Shown piece after piece: positions 35,959 to 45,507 of a DNA stretch of 64,000 nucleotides. Position 1 is the stretch's first letter. Every line of letters begins with the position of its first letter. A program made the position numbers and the translations under genes. The notes below the pieces were generated by a model. It made no database searches and had not been told where the DNA came from. It saw only the letters and a program-made list of their open reading frames with translations. Origin of the DNA: an actinobacterium SCGC AAA044-N04. GTDB lineage: Bacteria; Actinomycetota; Actinomycetes; Nanopelagicales; Nanopelagicaceae. Where the stretch lies: assembly GCA_000378885.1 (NCBI GenBank), contig KB900461.1:62001-126000 (forward strand), written 5' to 3'.

Positions 35959-37433
35959 GCTTTCTCTGTTGGAAAGAAGAGAGTAAAAGTAGTTCCAGCT
36001 CCTGGCTTTGAAACTACGCCCACTTTGCCACCATGAGCCTGCATCACTGAATCAACGATAGATAAGCCAAGCCCGCTACCTTCTTGGCTAGTGCGCTGGC
36101 GTGATGGATCTGCTCGGAAGAAGCGCTCAAAGATTCTCTTTTGATCTTCTTCACTTAAGCCTGGTCCGCTATCGGCAACGGAGATGTAAACACCATCTTC
36201 TTCACTACGCGCAAGAACGTTGATCGCTGTGCCAGTGGGTGTGTGCACGCGGGCGTTAGCTAAAAGATTAGTCATTACTTGATAAATCCGCCCTGAATCT
36301 CCCAGTACAAATAGTTCTTTGGGCATCTCTACAGTGATTGGATGCTCTGGACCGGCCGCAGAGGCTGAAGCAACAGTCTCTTCAATGACATGTGCAAGAT
36401 CTACGGGGTGAGATTCAATATCTCGTGATTGATCTAGGCGGGCAAGAAGTAGTAAATCCTCAACCAAAGTCCCCATTCGCACAGATTCTTTTTCAATTCG
36501 CCCAAGAAGTTCTTTAGTCTTTTCACCATCTGGCACAGCGCCTTGGCGATGTAGTTCTGCAAAGCCACGGATAGCGGTTAGTGGTGTGCGCAGTTCGTGG
36601 CTAGCGTCAGCAACGAATCGACGCAGTTTGTTTTCACTCTCTGTGCGAATTGCAAAAGATTCTTCAATGCGGCTAAGCATTGTGTTTAAAGATGAACTCA
36701 AGCGTCCTACTTCAGTATTTGGTTCAAAGTTATCTAAGCGTGCTGATAAATCCCCTGCGGCAATCTTTTCTGCAGTTACTTCAACGTTTTCTAATGGCTT
36801 CATACTGATCTTAATTACTTGCCGCGCAGCAATGGCAATGAGAAGCAGAACAAGCAAACCGATAAACAGAAAGATGCGGTCTATCTTGTGAGTAGTTTTA
36901 TCAAAATCTGCAAGAGACTGGGCCACAACAACAGTGCCAACAGATGAAGGGAGGGCTTGTGTAATAACTCGAAAGTCAGGACCAGGAGTTTCTAATGTAA
37001 AAGGTTCACTTCCAAAGGATGCAGCTACTTCCGGAGTCCACCCAGCAATGAAATCTGTGATTCTGTTGGCATTGAGATCTCCACCAAGTCCCCCAACAAA
37101 TCCTCCAGATTGATCTAAAAGCGTGACAGAGGTGGATGATGGGATTCGGTTAAGTGGAGTGACTGGCGCGGCTGCGCTACGACTACTTGCATTTTCACCC
37201 TGCTCGTCATGATTGGGATTTACTTCTTCATCATTTGCAATTCCAGCAGCATTTAATCGCTGAGATGTCCCACCAACCACACTAATGAGCTGCTCATCAA
37301 TCTGACCAATGAGATAACCCTGCAGTGATTTTTGAACAACTAAACCTGCCCCAATAAAACCAATCGCAGACAGAGCCAATACACCGGCAGTTAAGCGGTT
37401 GCGTAGTGACCAGTTGCGAAGGGGAGAGTTCAT
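35955..37433 (-). CDS. Two-component sensor histidine kinase
   Basis: A 492-residue membrane kinase. Membrane spans at about 14-34 and 187-206 enclose an extracytoplasmic sensor of about 150 residues with an acidic, Asn-rich stretch. A HAMP linker follows, then HisKA with the phospho-accepting His279 in SHELRTPL, and the HATPase domain with NLLANARVH, DSGPGLS and GSGLGLSIV. It lies 5 bp after its response regulator gene. It resembles the TcrY/TrcS group of Actinobacteria; the signal is unknown. Confidence 0.94.
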   Translation of the reverse strand: MNSPLRNWSLRNRLTAGVLALSAIGFIGAGLVVQKSLQGYLIGQIDEQLISVVGGTSQRLNAAGIANDEEVNPNHDEQGENASSRSAAAPVTPLNRIPSSTSVTLLDQSGGFVGGLGGDLNANRITDFIAGWTPEVAASFGSEPFTLETPGPDFRVITQALPSSVGTVVVAQSLADFDKTTHKIDRIFLFIGLLVLLLIAIAARQVIKISMKPLENVEVTAEKIAAGDLSARLDNFEPNTEVGRLSSSLNTMLSRIEESFAIRTESENKLRRFVADASHELRTPLTAIRGFAELHRQGAVPDGEKTKELLGRIEKESVRMGTLVEDLLLLARLDQSRDIESHPVDLAHVIEETVASASAAGPEHPITVEMPKELFVLGDSGRIYQVMTNLLANARVHTPTGTAINVLARSEEDGVYISVADSGPGLSEEDQKRIFERFFRADPSRQRTSQEGSGLGLSIVDSVMQAHGGKVGVVSKPGAGTTFTLFFPTEKA

Positions 37434-37438
37434 TTTCT

Positions 37439-38152
37439 TTACTTAGCTGGCATTCGCAAGCGATAGCCAACACCGCGCACGGTGTGAATAAGCGGTGGAT
37501 CAAAAGCATCAATCTTTTTGCGCAGATATGAAATATAGGTTTCAACAATTCCTGCGTCCCCGCGGAAATCGTATTGCCATACGTGATCCAAAATCTGAGA
37601 CTTTGAAACAACGCGATCAGCGTTAATGATTAAATAGCGAATGAGTGCAAACTCAGTGGGTGAAAGGTCTAGTAGTTCACCAGCACGGTGGACTTCATGT
37701 GTTGCCTCATCTAATTCCAAATCTGCAAAGCGCATCTTCTCATCATTAATTTCAATATGGTCAACACCTGTGCGACGCAGTAGTGCGCGAAGGCGCGCGA
37801 CTAACTCTTCTAGAGAGAATGGCTTAGTCATGTAGTCATCGCCGCCAAGAGTTAAACCTTTGACTTTATCTTCCATGCCATCTTTAGCTGTTAAGAAAAG
37901 AACTCCAGTATCAACACCTTCATTGCGAATCTTTTTGCAAACTTCAAACCCATCTAGATCTGGCAACATGACATCTAGGACCATTGCATGCGGCTTGAAC
38001 TCTTCAGCCATGGCAAGTGCTTGTGCACCATTTGCTGCGGTGCGAACATCAAAACCAACAAAGCGAAGGCTTGTTGAAATTAACTCACTGATACTTGATT
38101 CATCGTCTACGACGAGAATGCGTTGCATGCTCTTTTGGGCAGTTGTGGTCAT
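37439..38152 (-). CDS. OmpR/PhoB-family response regulator
   Basis: A 237-residue regulator. The receiver domain (about 10-125) has the acidic pair DD at 16-17, the phospho-acceptor Asp60 in MVLDVMLPDLDGF and the Lys in YMTKPFSLEEL. The winged-helix DNA-binding domain (about 140-235) ends VETYISYLRKKIDAF...LIHTVRGVGYRL. It is the first gene of the pair with the downstream kinase. Target genes are unknown. Confidence 0.95.
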   Translation of the reverse strand: MTTTAQKSMQRILVVDDESSISELISTSLRFVGFDVRTAANGAQALAMAEEFKPHAMVLDVMLPDLDGFEVCKKIRNEGVDTGVLFLTAKDGMEDKVKGLTLGGDDYMTKPFSLEELVARLRALLRRTGVDHIEINDEKMRFADLELDEATHEVHRAGELLDLSPTEFALIRYLIINADRVVSKSQILDHVWQYDFRGDAGIVETYISYLRKKIDAFDPPLIHTVRGVGYRLRMPAK

Positions 38153-38203
38153 GGCTCAACAATGCTCCCACGAACTGGGAGTTTCCTGAGAATGGGCTTT
38201 GTT

Positions 38204-40246
38204 TTAGCCCTTAACTGAGCGCAAAAGCACCTGTGCCACGTCTAGAACCTCCATGGATGACTCACGTGAGCTCATTCCATCGGTAGTCATCACGCGGCAG
38301 AAAGGACAGGCAACAGCTAACTCTTGGGCACCTGTTCCGATCGCTTCATCAACGCGATTTAAGTTAATACGCGTTCCAATTTTCTCTTCCATCCACATAC
38401 GACCGCCACCGGCGCCGCAACAGAATGAGCGTTCTTTGTTGCGTGGCATTTCAGTTAAGTTCGCACCAGTTGCTTCAAGAATTTCACGGGGTGGTTGATA
38501 AATTTCGTTGTGACGACCTAAGTAGCAAGGGTCGTGATAGGTCATAGCAGTGTGACTCATCTTTACTGGCAGTAGTTTCTTCTCACGAATTAATTGATTG
38601 AGTAGCTGAGTGTGGTGAACCATCTCTAATTCAAAACCACTTTGTGCATAATCGCGACCAATTGTTGTGAAGCAATGTGGGCAGGTAACTACAACTTTCT
38701 TCTTTCCCTTGGGACGCTCAGCAAAAACTTCCTTAAAAGTTTCAATGTTTTCAGCTGCCATAATTTGATATAAGAATTCATTACCAGCACGACGTGCTGG
38801 ATCTCCTGTGCAGGTCTCTTTCTTTCCAAGGACTGCAAACTCAACACCGGCCATGTAGAGAAGTTCAGCAACTGCTTTTGTAGTTTTGCGTGCACGCTCA
38901 TCATATGCACCAGCGCAACCAACCCAGAACAAGTATTCAACTTCATCTGGCAATACACCTTCAACAACTTTGATAGGGAAATCGCATTCAGCAATCCATG
39001 CTTCACGATCATTTTTATTAGCACCCCATGGGTTACCTGATTGTTCTAGGTTACGGAAAGTTCCACCGAGTTCGGCTGGGAAATCTGATTCCACCATTAC
39101 TTGGTAGCGACGCATGTTAACGATGTGATCAATATGCTCGATATCTACTGGGCATTCATTGACGCAAGCACCACATGATGTACAGGACCACAAAATATCT
39201 GAAGTAATAGCTGCATTTTCGCCCACCATTGCTTCAGTTTCAACGGTCTTAGCAAAGGCGTGATCACGCATAGCCATGATTAAAAGCTTTGGTGATAGTG
39301 GTTTATCGGTGTGCCAAGCTGGGCACTGTGACTGACAACGACCGCACTCAGTACATGAAGTCATATCCAACAAACCCTTCCAGGTTATGTCGGCGCGAGT
39401 ACCAAGACCAAAGACGTCGTCATCTTTTGGATCTTCAAAGTTAACAACTTCACCGTGTGAGAGCATTTCAGGAAGTGGTCCAAGTGAAGACTTGCCATCT
39501 GCGTTTCTGCGAAAGAAGATATTGAAAGGTGCCAAGAAGCGGTGCCAAGCCACACCCATTGTTAGATTTGATGCAATGACAATAAACCATGTCATCGAAC
39601 CAACAATTTTGATTGCTGCTACTAATTGAATAGTTGAGGTTAGTTGAGTCAACGTCCATGACTTGAACATGTGGGCAATAAACCAGGTTGTAACAAAGTG
39701 ACGGTTCCAGGCAGTCTCATCAGAGAGTGCACCTTCTAATCCGCGCAGTGCAATAACGCAGAAAACAATAAGCAAGATTGTGAACTCAACGTAGTAAGCC
39801 TTAGCCATTCCGCTGCCATAGAAGCGTGAGCGCTTATTGCGAAGACGTGTAACTTGGCGAATTCCAATTAATGTAACAATTCCAATTCCTGTTGCCCATG
39901 CAATGAGCTCAGTGATGTATTCATAGACCCAGAAGTGACCGATGATTGGAAGAGCAAAACGTGGGTTTATCAGTTGTCCGTATGCGGTAACGAGTGTTCC
40001 AAACAAAACAACGAAACCAACCATGACAAACCAGTGCGCAAAACCAACAACGGTGAAATTAAACATCTTGGTGTGACCAAAGATTTCGCGCAAAGCCATG
40101 CGAAGACGTGCGCCCTTGTCGTTGCCACGTGTGGGATCTGCCGCACCCTTTTTAAAGATCGCTAGAAGCGTGCGCACGCGCACTGCTAGTAGGACGAGGG
40201 CAAAGAGAGTTATCCCGTAGGAGATCGCAGCAAGGGTCAGGTTCAT
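38204..40246 (-). CDS. Membrane Fe-S oxidoreductase, heterodisulfide reductase-like
   Basis: About 680 residues. The N-terminal third has membrane spans like a nitrate-reductase gamma/HdrE subunit. Two 4Fe-4S motifs follow: CTECGRCQSQCP and CTSCGACVNECP. The C-terminal half has CCG domains (CPHCFTTIGRD, YHDPCYLGRHN, SFCCGAGGGRMWMEE). This is the actinobacterial Rv0338c/GlpC-HdrD-like architecture; the electron partner is unknown. A longer frame begins at 40351, but MNLTLAAISYG at 40246 is preferred because it starts at the first membrane span and TACCCT (40254-40259) lies seven bases upstream, a leaderless-type start. Confidence 0.88.
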   Translation of the reverse strand: MNLTLAAISYGITLFALVLLAVRVRTLLAIFKKGAADPTRGNDKGARLRMALREIFGHTKMFNFTVVGFAHWFVMVGFVVLFGTLVTAYGQLINPRFALPIIGHFWVYEYITELIAWATGIGIVTLIGIRQVTRLRNKRSRFYGSGMAKAYYVEFTILLIVFCVIALRGLEGALSDETAWNRHFVTTWFIAHMFKSWTLTQLTSTIQLVAAIKIVGSMTWFIVIASNLTMGVAWHRFLAPFNIFFRRNADGKSSLGPLPEMLSHGEVVNFEDPKDDDVFGLGTRADITWKGLLDMTSCTECGRCQSQCPAWHTDKPLSPKLLIMAMRDHAFAKTVETEAMVGENAAITSDILWSCTSCGACVNECPVDIEHIDHIVNMRRYQVMVESDFPAELGGTFRNLEQSGNPWGANKNDREAWIAECDFPIKVVEGVLPDEVEYLFWVGCAGAYDERARKTTKAVAELLYMAGVEFAVLGKKETCTGDPARRAGNEFLYQIMAAENIETFKEVFAERPKGKKKVVVTCPHCFTTIGRDYAQSGFELEMVHHTQLLNQLIREKKLLPVKMSHTAMTYHDPCYLGRHNEIYQPPREILEATGANLTEMPRNKERSFCCGAGGGRMWMEEKIGTRINLNRVDEAIGTGAQELAVACPFCRVMTTDGMSSRESSMEVLDVAQVLLRSVKG

Positions 40247-40301
40247 GCAGGTAAGGGTAGGGAATAAAGGGCTGGGGGTCATCGTTATCTGGAGTAGCAA
40301 A

Positions 40302-40322
40302 CCTGAGTCGCATCGACTCAAC
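40302..40322. promoter_or_regulatory. HAIR operator (HspR binding site) before dnaK
   Basis: CCTGAGT-N7-ACTCAAC matches the HAIR consensus CTTGAGT-N7-ACTCAAG at 12 of 14 fixed positions with the exact 7-bp spacing. A TAGGAT hexamer at 40331-40336 is a candidate -10, so the operator would cover the -35 region. HspR is encoded as the last gene of the same operon. Confidence 0.85.
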
Positions 40323-40405
40323 CTTTTGTGTAGGATGGGCTCAGGTTTCAAGCAGTCCTCGACCCTAAATCAGGCTCGAGCGTCACTAAAAGGAGCACTA
40401 CTTAC

Positions 40406-42229
40406 ATGGCTAGAGCAGTTGGAATCGACCTAGGTACAACAAATTCTTGCGTATCGGTCTTGGAAGGTGGAGAACCCACCGTTATCGCCAACGCTGAAGG
40501 CGCCCGCACGACCCCGTCGATCGTCGCCTTCGCAAAAAATGGCGAAGTACTTGTTGGTGAAGTGGCTAAGCGCCAGTCAGTAACAAATGTTGATCGCACC
40601 ATTCGTTCGGTTAAGCGTCACATGGGTACGAGCTGGAACGTCGATATCGACGGAAAGAAATACACACCACAAGAAATTTCAGCACGCGTTTTGCAAAAGC
40701 TAAAGCGCGATGCAGAGTCATACCTTGGTGAAACTGTCACCGATGCAGTTATTACAGTTCCTGCATACTTCAATGACGCACAGCGCCAAGCAACAAAAGA
40801 AGCTGGCGAAATCGCCGGTCTTAATGTTTTGCGCATTATCAACGAGCCAACTGCAGCAGCGCTGGCATACGGACTTGATAAGGCAGATAAAGAACAGACA
40901 ATTCTTGTTTTCGACTTAGGTGGTGGAACATTTGACGTTTCACTTCTTGAAATCGGTGACGGTGTTGTTGAAGTTAAAGCAACCAATGGTGATAACAACC
41001 TTGGTGGCGATGACTGGGATCAAGCACTTGTTGATCACCTAGTAACTACTTTTGGTTCACAAAATGGAATTGATTTAACAAAAGATAAGATGGCGATGCA
41101 ACGTATTCGTGAAGCTGCTGAAAAGGCAAAGATCGAACTTTCATCATCACAATCTGCATCAATCAACCTTCCATACATCACAGTTGATGCTGAAAAGAAT
41201 CCACTATTTCTTGATGAAACAATCACACGTGCTCAGTTCCAGCAGTTAACTGCTGCACTCCTTGAGCGTTGCAAGAAGCCTTTCCAAGCAGTTCTAAAGG
41301 ATGCCGGAATTCCAATTAGCAAGATTGAATCAGTTGTATTAGTTGGTGGATCTACACGTATGCCAGCTGTGGTTGAACTTGTTAAAGAGCTAACTGGCGG
41401 AAAAGAGCCTAATAAGGGCGTAAATCCTGATGAAGTTGTGGCCGTTGGCGCATCACTTCAAGCCGGTGTTCTCAAGGGTGAAGTAAAGGATGTTCTCCTA
41501 CTAGATGTAACACCACTATCACTTGGTATTGAAACCAAGGGTGGCGTTATGACTAAGTTGATTGAGCGCAACACAACTATTCCTACAAAGCGCTCTGAAG
41601 TATTTACAACTGCTGATGATAATCAGCCAGCTGTTCAGATCCAGGCCTACCAAGGTGAGCGCGAGATGGCTGCCTACAACAAGAAGCTTGGAATGTTTGA
41701 ACTCACAGGTTTGCCACCAGCACCACGCGGTATCCCACAAATCGAAGTGACATTTGATATTGATGCAAACGGAATCGTTCACGTTTCTGCAAAGGATCTT
41801 GGAACTGGAAAAGAACAGAGCATGACTATCACAGGTGGCTCCGCTCTTTCTAAAGAAGAGATTGAGCGCATGATGGCCGATGCTGAATCACACGCTGAAG
41901 AAGATCGTCAGCGCAAAGAAGAAGCAGAGATTCGCAACGCTGGAGATTCTCTTCTTTACTCAACTGAAAAGTTCATCAAAGATAATGAAGAAAAACTATC
42001 TGTAGGCGATGCACTTGAGAAGAAAACAGAGACAGAGGCAGCGTTAGAAGAATTAAAGACTGCTCTCGGTGGTTCAAATTACGAAATGATTAAGGGCGCA
42101 ACTGAAAAGGTTGCAACTGTTAGCCAAGCTCTAGGTGCCGCTCTATATGCAGGCGCTGCAGCTGAAGGTGAAAGTGCACCTGCCGAAGATGGCGTTGAAG
42201 ATGCTGAAGTGGTTGAGGAAGGCAAGTGA
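40406..42229 (+). CDS. dnaK: Chaperone protein DnaK (Hsp70)
   Basis: A 607-residue Hsp70. It begins [32 protein letters not shown], with the phosphate-binding [20 protein letters not shown] and [13 protein letters not shown]. The substrate-binding domain starts near [17 protein letters not shown]. Its C-terminal end is acidic ([14 protein letters not shown]). AAAGGAG lies 11 bases before the ATG. The stop overlaps the grpE GTG by four bases (GTGA). Heat-inducible control by HspR at the upstream HAIR is inferred. Confidence 0.98.
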   Translation: MARAVGIDLGTTNSCVSVLEGGEPTVIANAEGARTTPSIVAFAKNGEVLVGEVAKRQSVTNVDRTIRSVKRHMGTSWNVDIDGKKYTPQEISARVLQKLKRDAESYLGETVTDAVITVPAYFNDAQRQATKEAGEIAGLNVLRIINEPTAAALAYGLDKADKEQTILVFDLGGGTFDVSLLEIGDGVVEVKATNGDNNLGGDDWDQALVDHLVTTFGSQNGIDLTKDKMAMQRIREAAEKAKIELSSSQSASINLPYITVDAEKNPLFLDETITRAQFQQLTAALLERCKKPFQAVLKDAGIPISKIESVVLVGGSTRMPAVVELVKELTGGKEPNKGVNPDEVVAVGASLQAGVLKGEVKDVLLLDVTPLSLGIETKGGVMTKLIERNTTIPTKRSEVFTTADDNQPAVQIQAYQGEREMAAYNKKLGMFELTGLPPAPRGIPQIEVTFDIDANGIVHVSAKDLGTGKEQSMTITGGSALSKEEIERMMADAESHAEEDRQRKEEAEIRNAGDSLLYSTEKFIKDNEEKLSVGDALEKKTETEAALEELKTALGGSNYEMIKGATEKVATVSQALGAALYAGAAAEGESAPAEDGVEDAEVVEEGK

Positions 42230-42708
42230 GCGAAGAAAACTCGCTCACCGAAGAATCAGTAGTTGAAGATGTGGCACCGGATCAGGAAACTGATCCGGTA
42301 GCTACATTAACTAGTGATTTACAACGACTTCAGGCTGAATATGCCAACTACCGCAAGCGCGTAGAGCGTGATCGTTCCCTTGCTCACGAAATGGCCATCG
42401 GTGCGGTTTTGACTGAACTTCTGGCTCTACTAGATGATGTTGATCGCGCAGAATCACATGGTGAGTTGACTGGTGGCTTTAAAGCAGTTGCCGATCAGCT
42501 CAACACGATTGTTTCTCGCATTGGTTTAGAGAAATACGGCACTGACGGTGAAGTATTTGATCCCCAAATCCATGAAGCTCTGATGCATGACACATCTGCA
42601 GATGTAGCAGTGCCAACTGCTTCAAAGATCTTGCAGCCTGGATATAAATACAAAGAGCGCATTTTGCGTCCAGCCCGAGTTTCTGTCACAGATCCAGCAG
42701 GAGAGTAA
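42226..42708 (+). CDS. grpE: Nucleotide exchange factor GrpE
   Basis: A 160-residue GrpE that releases ADP from DnaK. It has an acidic N-terminus, a long helix ([23 protein letters not shown]) and the C-terminal beta domain with [15 protein letters not shown]. The GTG start overlaps the dnaK stop, implying coupling. Confidence 0.96.
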   Translation: MSEENSLTEESVVEDVAPDQETDPVATLTSDLQRLQAEYANYRKRVERDRSLAHEMAIGAVLTELLALLDDVDRAESHGELTGGFKAVADQLNTIVSRIGLEKYGTDGEVFDPQIHEALMHDTSADVAVPTASKILQPGYKYKERILRPARVSVTDPAGE

Positions 42709-42715
42709 TTAACAA

Positions 42716-43639
42716 ATGGCAGCCAAAGATCTCTACGAAAAGGATTTCTATAAAGTCCTTGGCGTCGATAAGAAGGCTGCCGCCGATGAAATCAAACGTA
42801 AGTATCGCGGTCTTGTAAAAGATCTTCACCCTGATACAAACCACGGCGATTCTGCAAAAGAAGAAAAGTTCAAAGCAGTATCTGAAGCCTATGAAATTCT
42901 CTCTGATCCTAAAAAGCGCGCTGAATATGATGAAGCTCGTTCTTTATTTGAGCGTGGTGGATTTCGTGCACCGACCGGCGGACAAAACTTTCAAGGTGGA
43001 GATTTCTCAGACATCTTTGGAGGAGGTAATCCACAAGATATTTTTGCAAACCTCTTTGGTGGCGGTGGCCGACGTGGACCGCGTAAAGGTCAAGATCTAC
43101 AAACTGAGGCAACAATTACTTTCCGTGAATCAGTCTTTGGCACTAATTTAGATTTGCGTCTTGGAACAGATAGAGGGGCTGCACAAAACATTACTGCGCG
43201 TGTTCCAGCTGGTGTTAATGATGGTGCCAAGATTCGCGTCAAAGGCAAAGGAGCACCGGGAGAAGCTGGCCCAGGTGACTTATTCATCCTCCTGCACGTT
43301 AAGCCGCATCCTATTTTTTCTCGCAAAGCTGAGAACTTACTTGTTACATTGCCAATCACATTTACTGAAGCAGCGTTAGGTGCTGATGTGAAAGTGCCAG
43401 TGATGAGCGGTGAAGAAGTAACTGTGCGCATTGCACCTGGTACTCCTAACGGTCGCACACTTCGCGTGAAGGGCCGTGGAATAACTAAAGGCTCACATGT
43501 TGGCGATCTACTTGTAACCGTGGATGTTCAAGTGCCACAGCGCGTTGATGGCAAAGCGCTAGAGGCGTTAAAAACATTTGCTGAGGAAACTGCCGGAGAA
43601 GATGTTCGCGCCGAATTAGCTGCAAAGGCAAAACAATGA
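42716..43639 (+). CDS. dnaJ: DnaJ-family co-chaperone lacking the zinc-finger domain (class B)
   Basis: A 307-residue J-protein. The J domain (about 8-75) has the HPD motif at 38-40 that stimulates DnaK. A Gly/Phe-rich linker (about 85-125) leads directly into the two C-terminal beta-barrel substrate domains (about 130-290). The protein contains no cysteine, so the four CxxCxGxG zinc repeats of canonical DnaJ are absent. It resembles CbpA/DnaJ2-type co-chaperones, yet occupies the operon place of DnaJ. A canonical DnaJ may be encoded elsewhere. Confidence 0.93.
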   Translation: MAAKDLYEKDFYKVLGVDKKAAADEIKRKYRGLVKDLHPDTNHGDSAKEEKFKAVSEAYEILSDPKKRAEYDEARSLFERGGFRAPTGGQNFQGGDFSDIFGGGNPQDIFANLFGGGGRRGPRKGQDLQTEATITFRESVFGTNLDLRLGTDRGAAQNITARVPAGVNDGAKIRVKGKGAPGEAGPGDLFILLHVKPHPIFSRKAENLLVTLPITFTEAALGADVKVPVMSGEEVTVRIAPGTPNGRTLRVKGRGITKGSHVGDLLVTVDVQVPQRVDGKALEALKTFAEETAGEDVRAELAAKAKQ

Positions 43640-44025
43640 GCGATGAATTAAAGAATGAAGTCCCAGCAGATGATGCAGCTGTCTATGTAATTTCAGTTGC
43701 TGCAGAGATTTCAGGATTACATCCACAAACATTGCGCCAATATGACAAGTTAGGTTTAGTTTCACCTTCTCGCACAGAGGGACGCAACCGTCGTTACTCA
43801 CTGCGTGACATTGCACTTTTGCGCGCAGTGCAAAAACTTGTGGGAGAAGGAATCAACCACGCAGGCATTAAGCGCATCATTGAACTTGAATCAGCGATGG
43901 CCAATATGGCAATTGAAGTTGCACAGCTGCGCATTGAAGTCGACGCCCTCATTGAAGCTAATCCACCTAAAGGAATTGCCCGCCGAAGTCGCAGCGAAGT
44001 TATTGTCTATAAGCAGGAGAAGTAG
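43636..44025 (+). CDS. hspR: Heat-shock repressor HspR (MerR family)
   Basis: A 129-residue MerR-type DNA-binding protein. The helix-turn-helix and wing are VAAEISGLHPQTLRQYDKLGLVSPSRTEGRNRRYSLRDIALLRAVQKL, followed by a dimerisation helix. HspR represses dnaK operons through HAIR elements, with DnaK as co-repressor in Streptomyces. A HAIR lies upstream of dnaK here. It overlaps the dnaJ stop by ATGA. Its stop codon directly abuts the convergent Lys-rich gene. Confidence 0.93.
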   Translation: MSDELKNEVPADDAAVYVISVAAEISGLHPQTLRQYDKLGLVSPSRTEGRNRRYSLRDIALLRAVQKLVGEGINHAGIKRIIELESAMANMAIEVAQLRIEVDALIEANPPKGIARRSRSEVIVYKQEK

Positions 44026-44274
44026 TTACTTCTTTTTCTTTACTGCCTTCTTTTTAACTGCCTTTTTCTTTGCAACCTTCTTTACTACCCGCTTCTTGAC
44101 TACCTTTTTGCGGGTAATAGGAACTTCAGCCACAAGATCTAAAGTCTCAACAAATGCCTCTAGGACTGCAGCCTCTTTGCGAAGTGAAGCGATGGTCTTA
44201 TTAAGAGCCCGTTTGGTTGCTGCCGATTTCTTGGCAGGCTTCTTCTTCACCGATTTCTTCTTTGCAGCTGCCAT
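44026..44274 (-). CDS. Lysine/alanine-rich basic protein (histone H1-tail-like)
   Basis: An 82-residue protein (start MAAAKKKSVKKK) with a basic N-terminal segment, a short helical middle (ATKRALNKTIASLRKEAAVLEAF) containing the only acidic residues, and a C-terminal run of KKxV/KKKAV repeats. The composition resembles nucleoid-associated proteins with histone H1-like tails. A longer frame begins at 44313, but the Lys-rich body starts at 44274. TATTGT lies ten bases upstream. No family is recognised with certainty; DNA or RNA binding is inferred from charge only. Confidence 0.65.
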   Translation of the reverse strand: MAAAKKKSVKKKPAKKSAATKRALNKTIASLRKEAAVLEAFVETLDLVAEVPITRKKVVKKRVVKKVAKKKAVKKKAVKKKK

Positions 44275-44331
44275 AGTGGGCCAAACAATACCTGCGCTTC
44301 TAGCAAAGCCCAAGATAGTAGGCTCACCCGT

Positions 44332-44865
44332 ATGAATTCACGCGATGCCCTCAAAGATCAGATCGTTAAAAAGGCTGTTGTCCACGGCAAAGTTATTTTG
44401 TCCTCAGGCAAAGAAGCTGATTACTACGTAGATCTGCGCCGTGTGACCCTGGATCATGAAGCTGCTCCCCTTGTTGGTGAAGTGATGCTGGAGCTAACAA
44501 AAGATTTAGATTATGAAGCAGTAGGCGGATTAACACTTGGCGCAGACCCAGTTGCGACAGCGATGATGCATGTGGCAGCAAGTAAGGGCAAAAAGATTGA
44601 TTCATTTGTTGTGCGCAAGGCAGAAAAAGCTCATGGTCTGCAACGTCGCATCGAAGGACCAGATGTTAAAGGCAAGCGCGTTCTAGCAGTTGAAGATACT
44701 TCAACAACAGGTGGTTCTGTTTTAACTGCAGTTGAGGCTTTGATTGAAGCTGGCGCAATTGTTGTTGGAGTTGCAGTAATTGTGGAGCGCGGAGCAGAAC
44801 CAAAAATTACGCAAGCCGGATATGAATACCGTGCTGCTTATCAATTAGCAGATCTTGGTTTATAG
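44332..44865 (+). CDS. pyrE: Orotate phosphoribosyltransferase
   Basis: A 177-residue enzyme of pyrimidine synthesis that joins orotate and PRPP to give OMP. The PRPP-binding motif is VLAVEDTSTTGGSVLTAVEAL. Upstream are GGLTLGADPVATAM and the flexible loop VVRKAEKAHGLQRRIEG. There is no Shine-Dalgarno; TAGGCT (44319-44324) lies seven bases before the ATG, a leaderless-type start. Three bases separate it from the convergent dedA gene. Confidence 0.95.
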   Translation: MNSRDALKDQIVKKAVVHGKVILSSGKEADYYVDLRRVTLDHEAAPLVGEVMLELTKDLDYEAVGGLTLGADPVATAMMHVAASKGKKIDSFVVRKAEKAHGLQRRIEGPDVKGKRVLAVEDTSTTGGSVLTAVEALIEAGAIVVGVAVIVERGAEPKITQAGYEYRAAYQLADLGL

Positions 44866-44868
44866 AAC

Positions 44869-45507
44869 TTACTTGTGATGCTTTCGAGTTTGCCACTCGC
44901 GAAATACTTCTGCAAGAACTGGTAGAAGTGAGATCACAACAATCAAACCAACAATCGGCAAGATGTATGCATCAACAGAGCCTTCTAGTTTTTCACCCAG
45001 AATAAAGCCAAGGCCAATAACTAGTTGAGTCCAAATAACTGCGCCCACAAGATTCCAGAGAAAAAACTTCTTGGCACTCATTCCAATAACGCCACACATT
45101 GGGTTAAGCAATGTGCGAATAAAAGGAACAAAGCGGGCTAAAACAATTGCTTTACCTGGGCCGTATTTACGTAACCACTTTTCAGTTGCAACTACTTTTT
45201 GGTGATTAAAAAATCGTCCCTCAGGGCGATCAAATAGTTTGCGTCCATATTTATTGCCAAACCAATGCCCTACTTGTGCTCCGGTTATTGCGGCAATTGG
45301 TGCACCAATGAAAAGAGCGGGGGCTGATAAATGTGCATCACCTAAAATCGCAGCACCTGAGCCAGAGGCAGCCACGCCAGCAAGAAAGAGAAGTGAGTCG
45401 CCAGGAAAAGCTAAACCGACGAGCAAGCCAGTTTCGGCAAAGATGATTGCCAAAATTCCAATCAGGCCTAGATCAGAGACTATGGAGTGGGCGTCGAAGA
45501 GGTTCAT
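44869..45507 (-). CDS. dedA: DedA-family membrane protein
   Basis: A 212-residue membrane protein of the DedA/SNARE-associated family, thought to flip or recycle undecaprenyl phosphate or other lipids. Seen hallmarks: ETGLLVGLAFPGDSLLFLAG (E-x9-PG-D) and GKAIVLARFVPFIRTLLNPMCGVIGMS (R-x-x-P-x-x-R). A lysine/His-rich C-terminal tail follows. TAGCCT (45515-45520, minus) lies seven bases before the ATG with no Shine-Dalgarno. Confidence 0.92.
   Translation of the reverse strand: MNLFDAHSIVSDLGLIGILAIIFAETGLLVGLAFPGDSLLFLAGVAASGSGAAILGDAHLSAPALFIGAPIAAITGAQVGHWFGNKYGRKLFDRPEGRFFNHQKVVATEKWLRKYGPGKAIVLARFVPFIRTLLNPMCGVIGMSAKKFFLWNLVGAVIWTQLVIGLGFILGEKLEGSVDAYILPIVGLIVVISLLPVLAEVFREWQTRKHHK

Noticed and set aside
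40247..40351. Upstream extension of the Fe-S oxidoreductase
   Set aside because: No family similarity, and it would cover the dnaK regulatory region; MNLTLAAIS at 40246 starts the first membrane span.
43805..44335. 176-codon plus-strand frame across hspR and the Lys-rich gene
   Set aside because: Phe-rich translation is the antisense of a lysine-repeat gene; it overlaps two better-supported genes.
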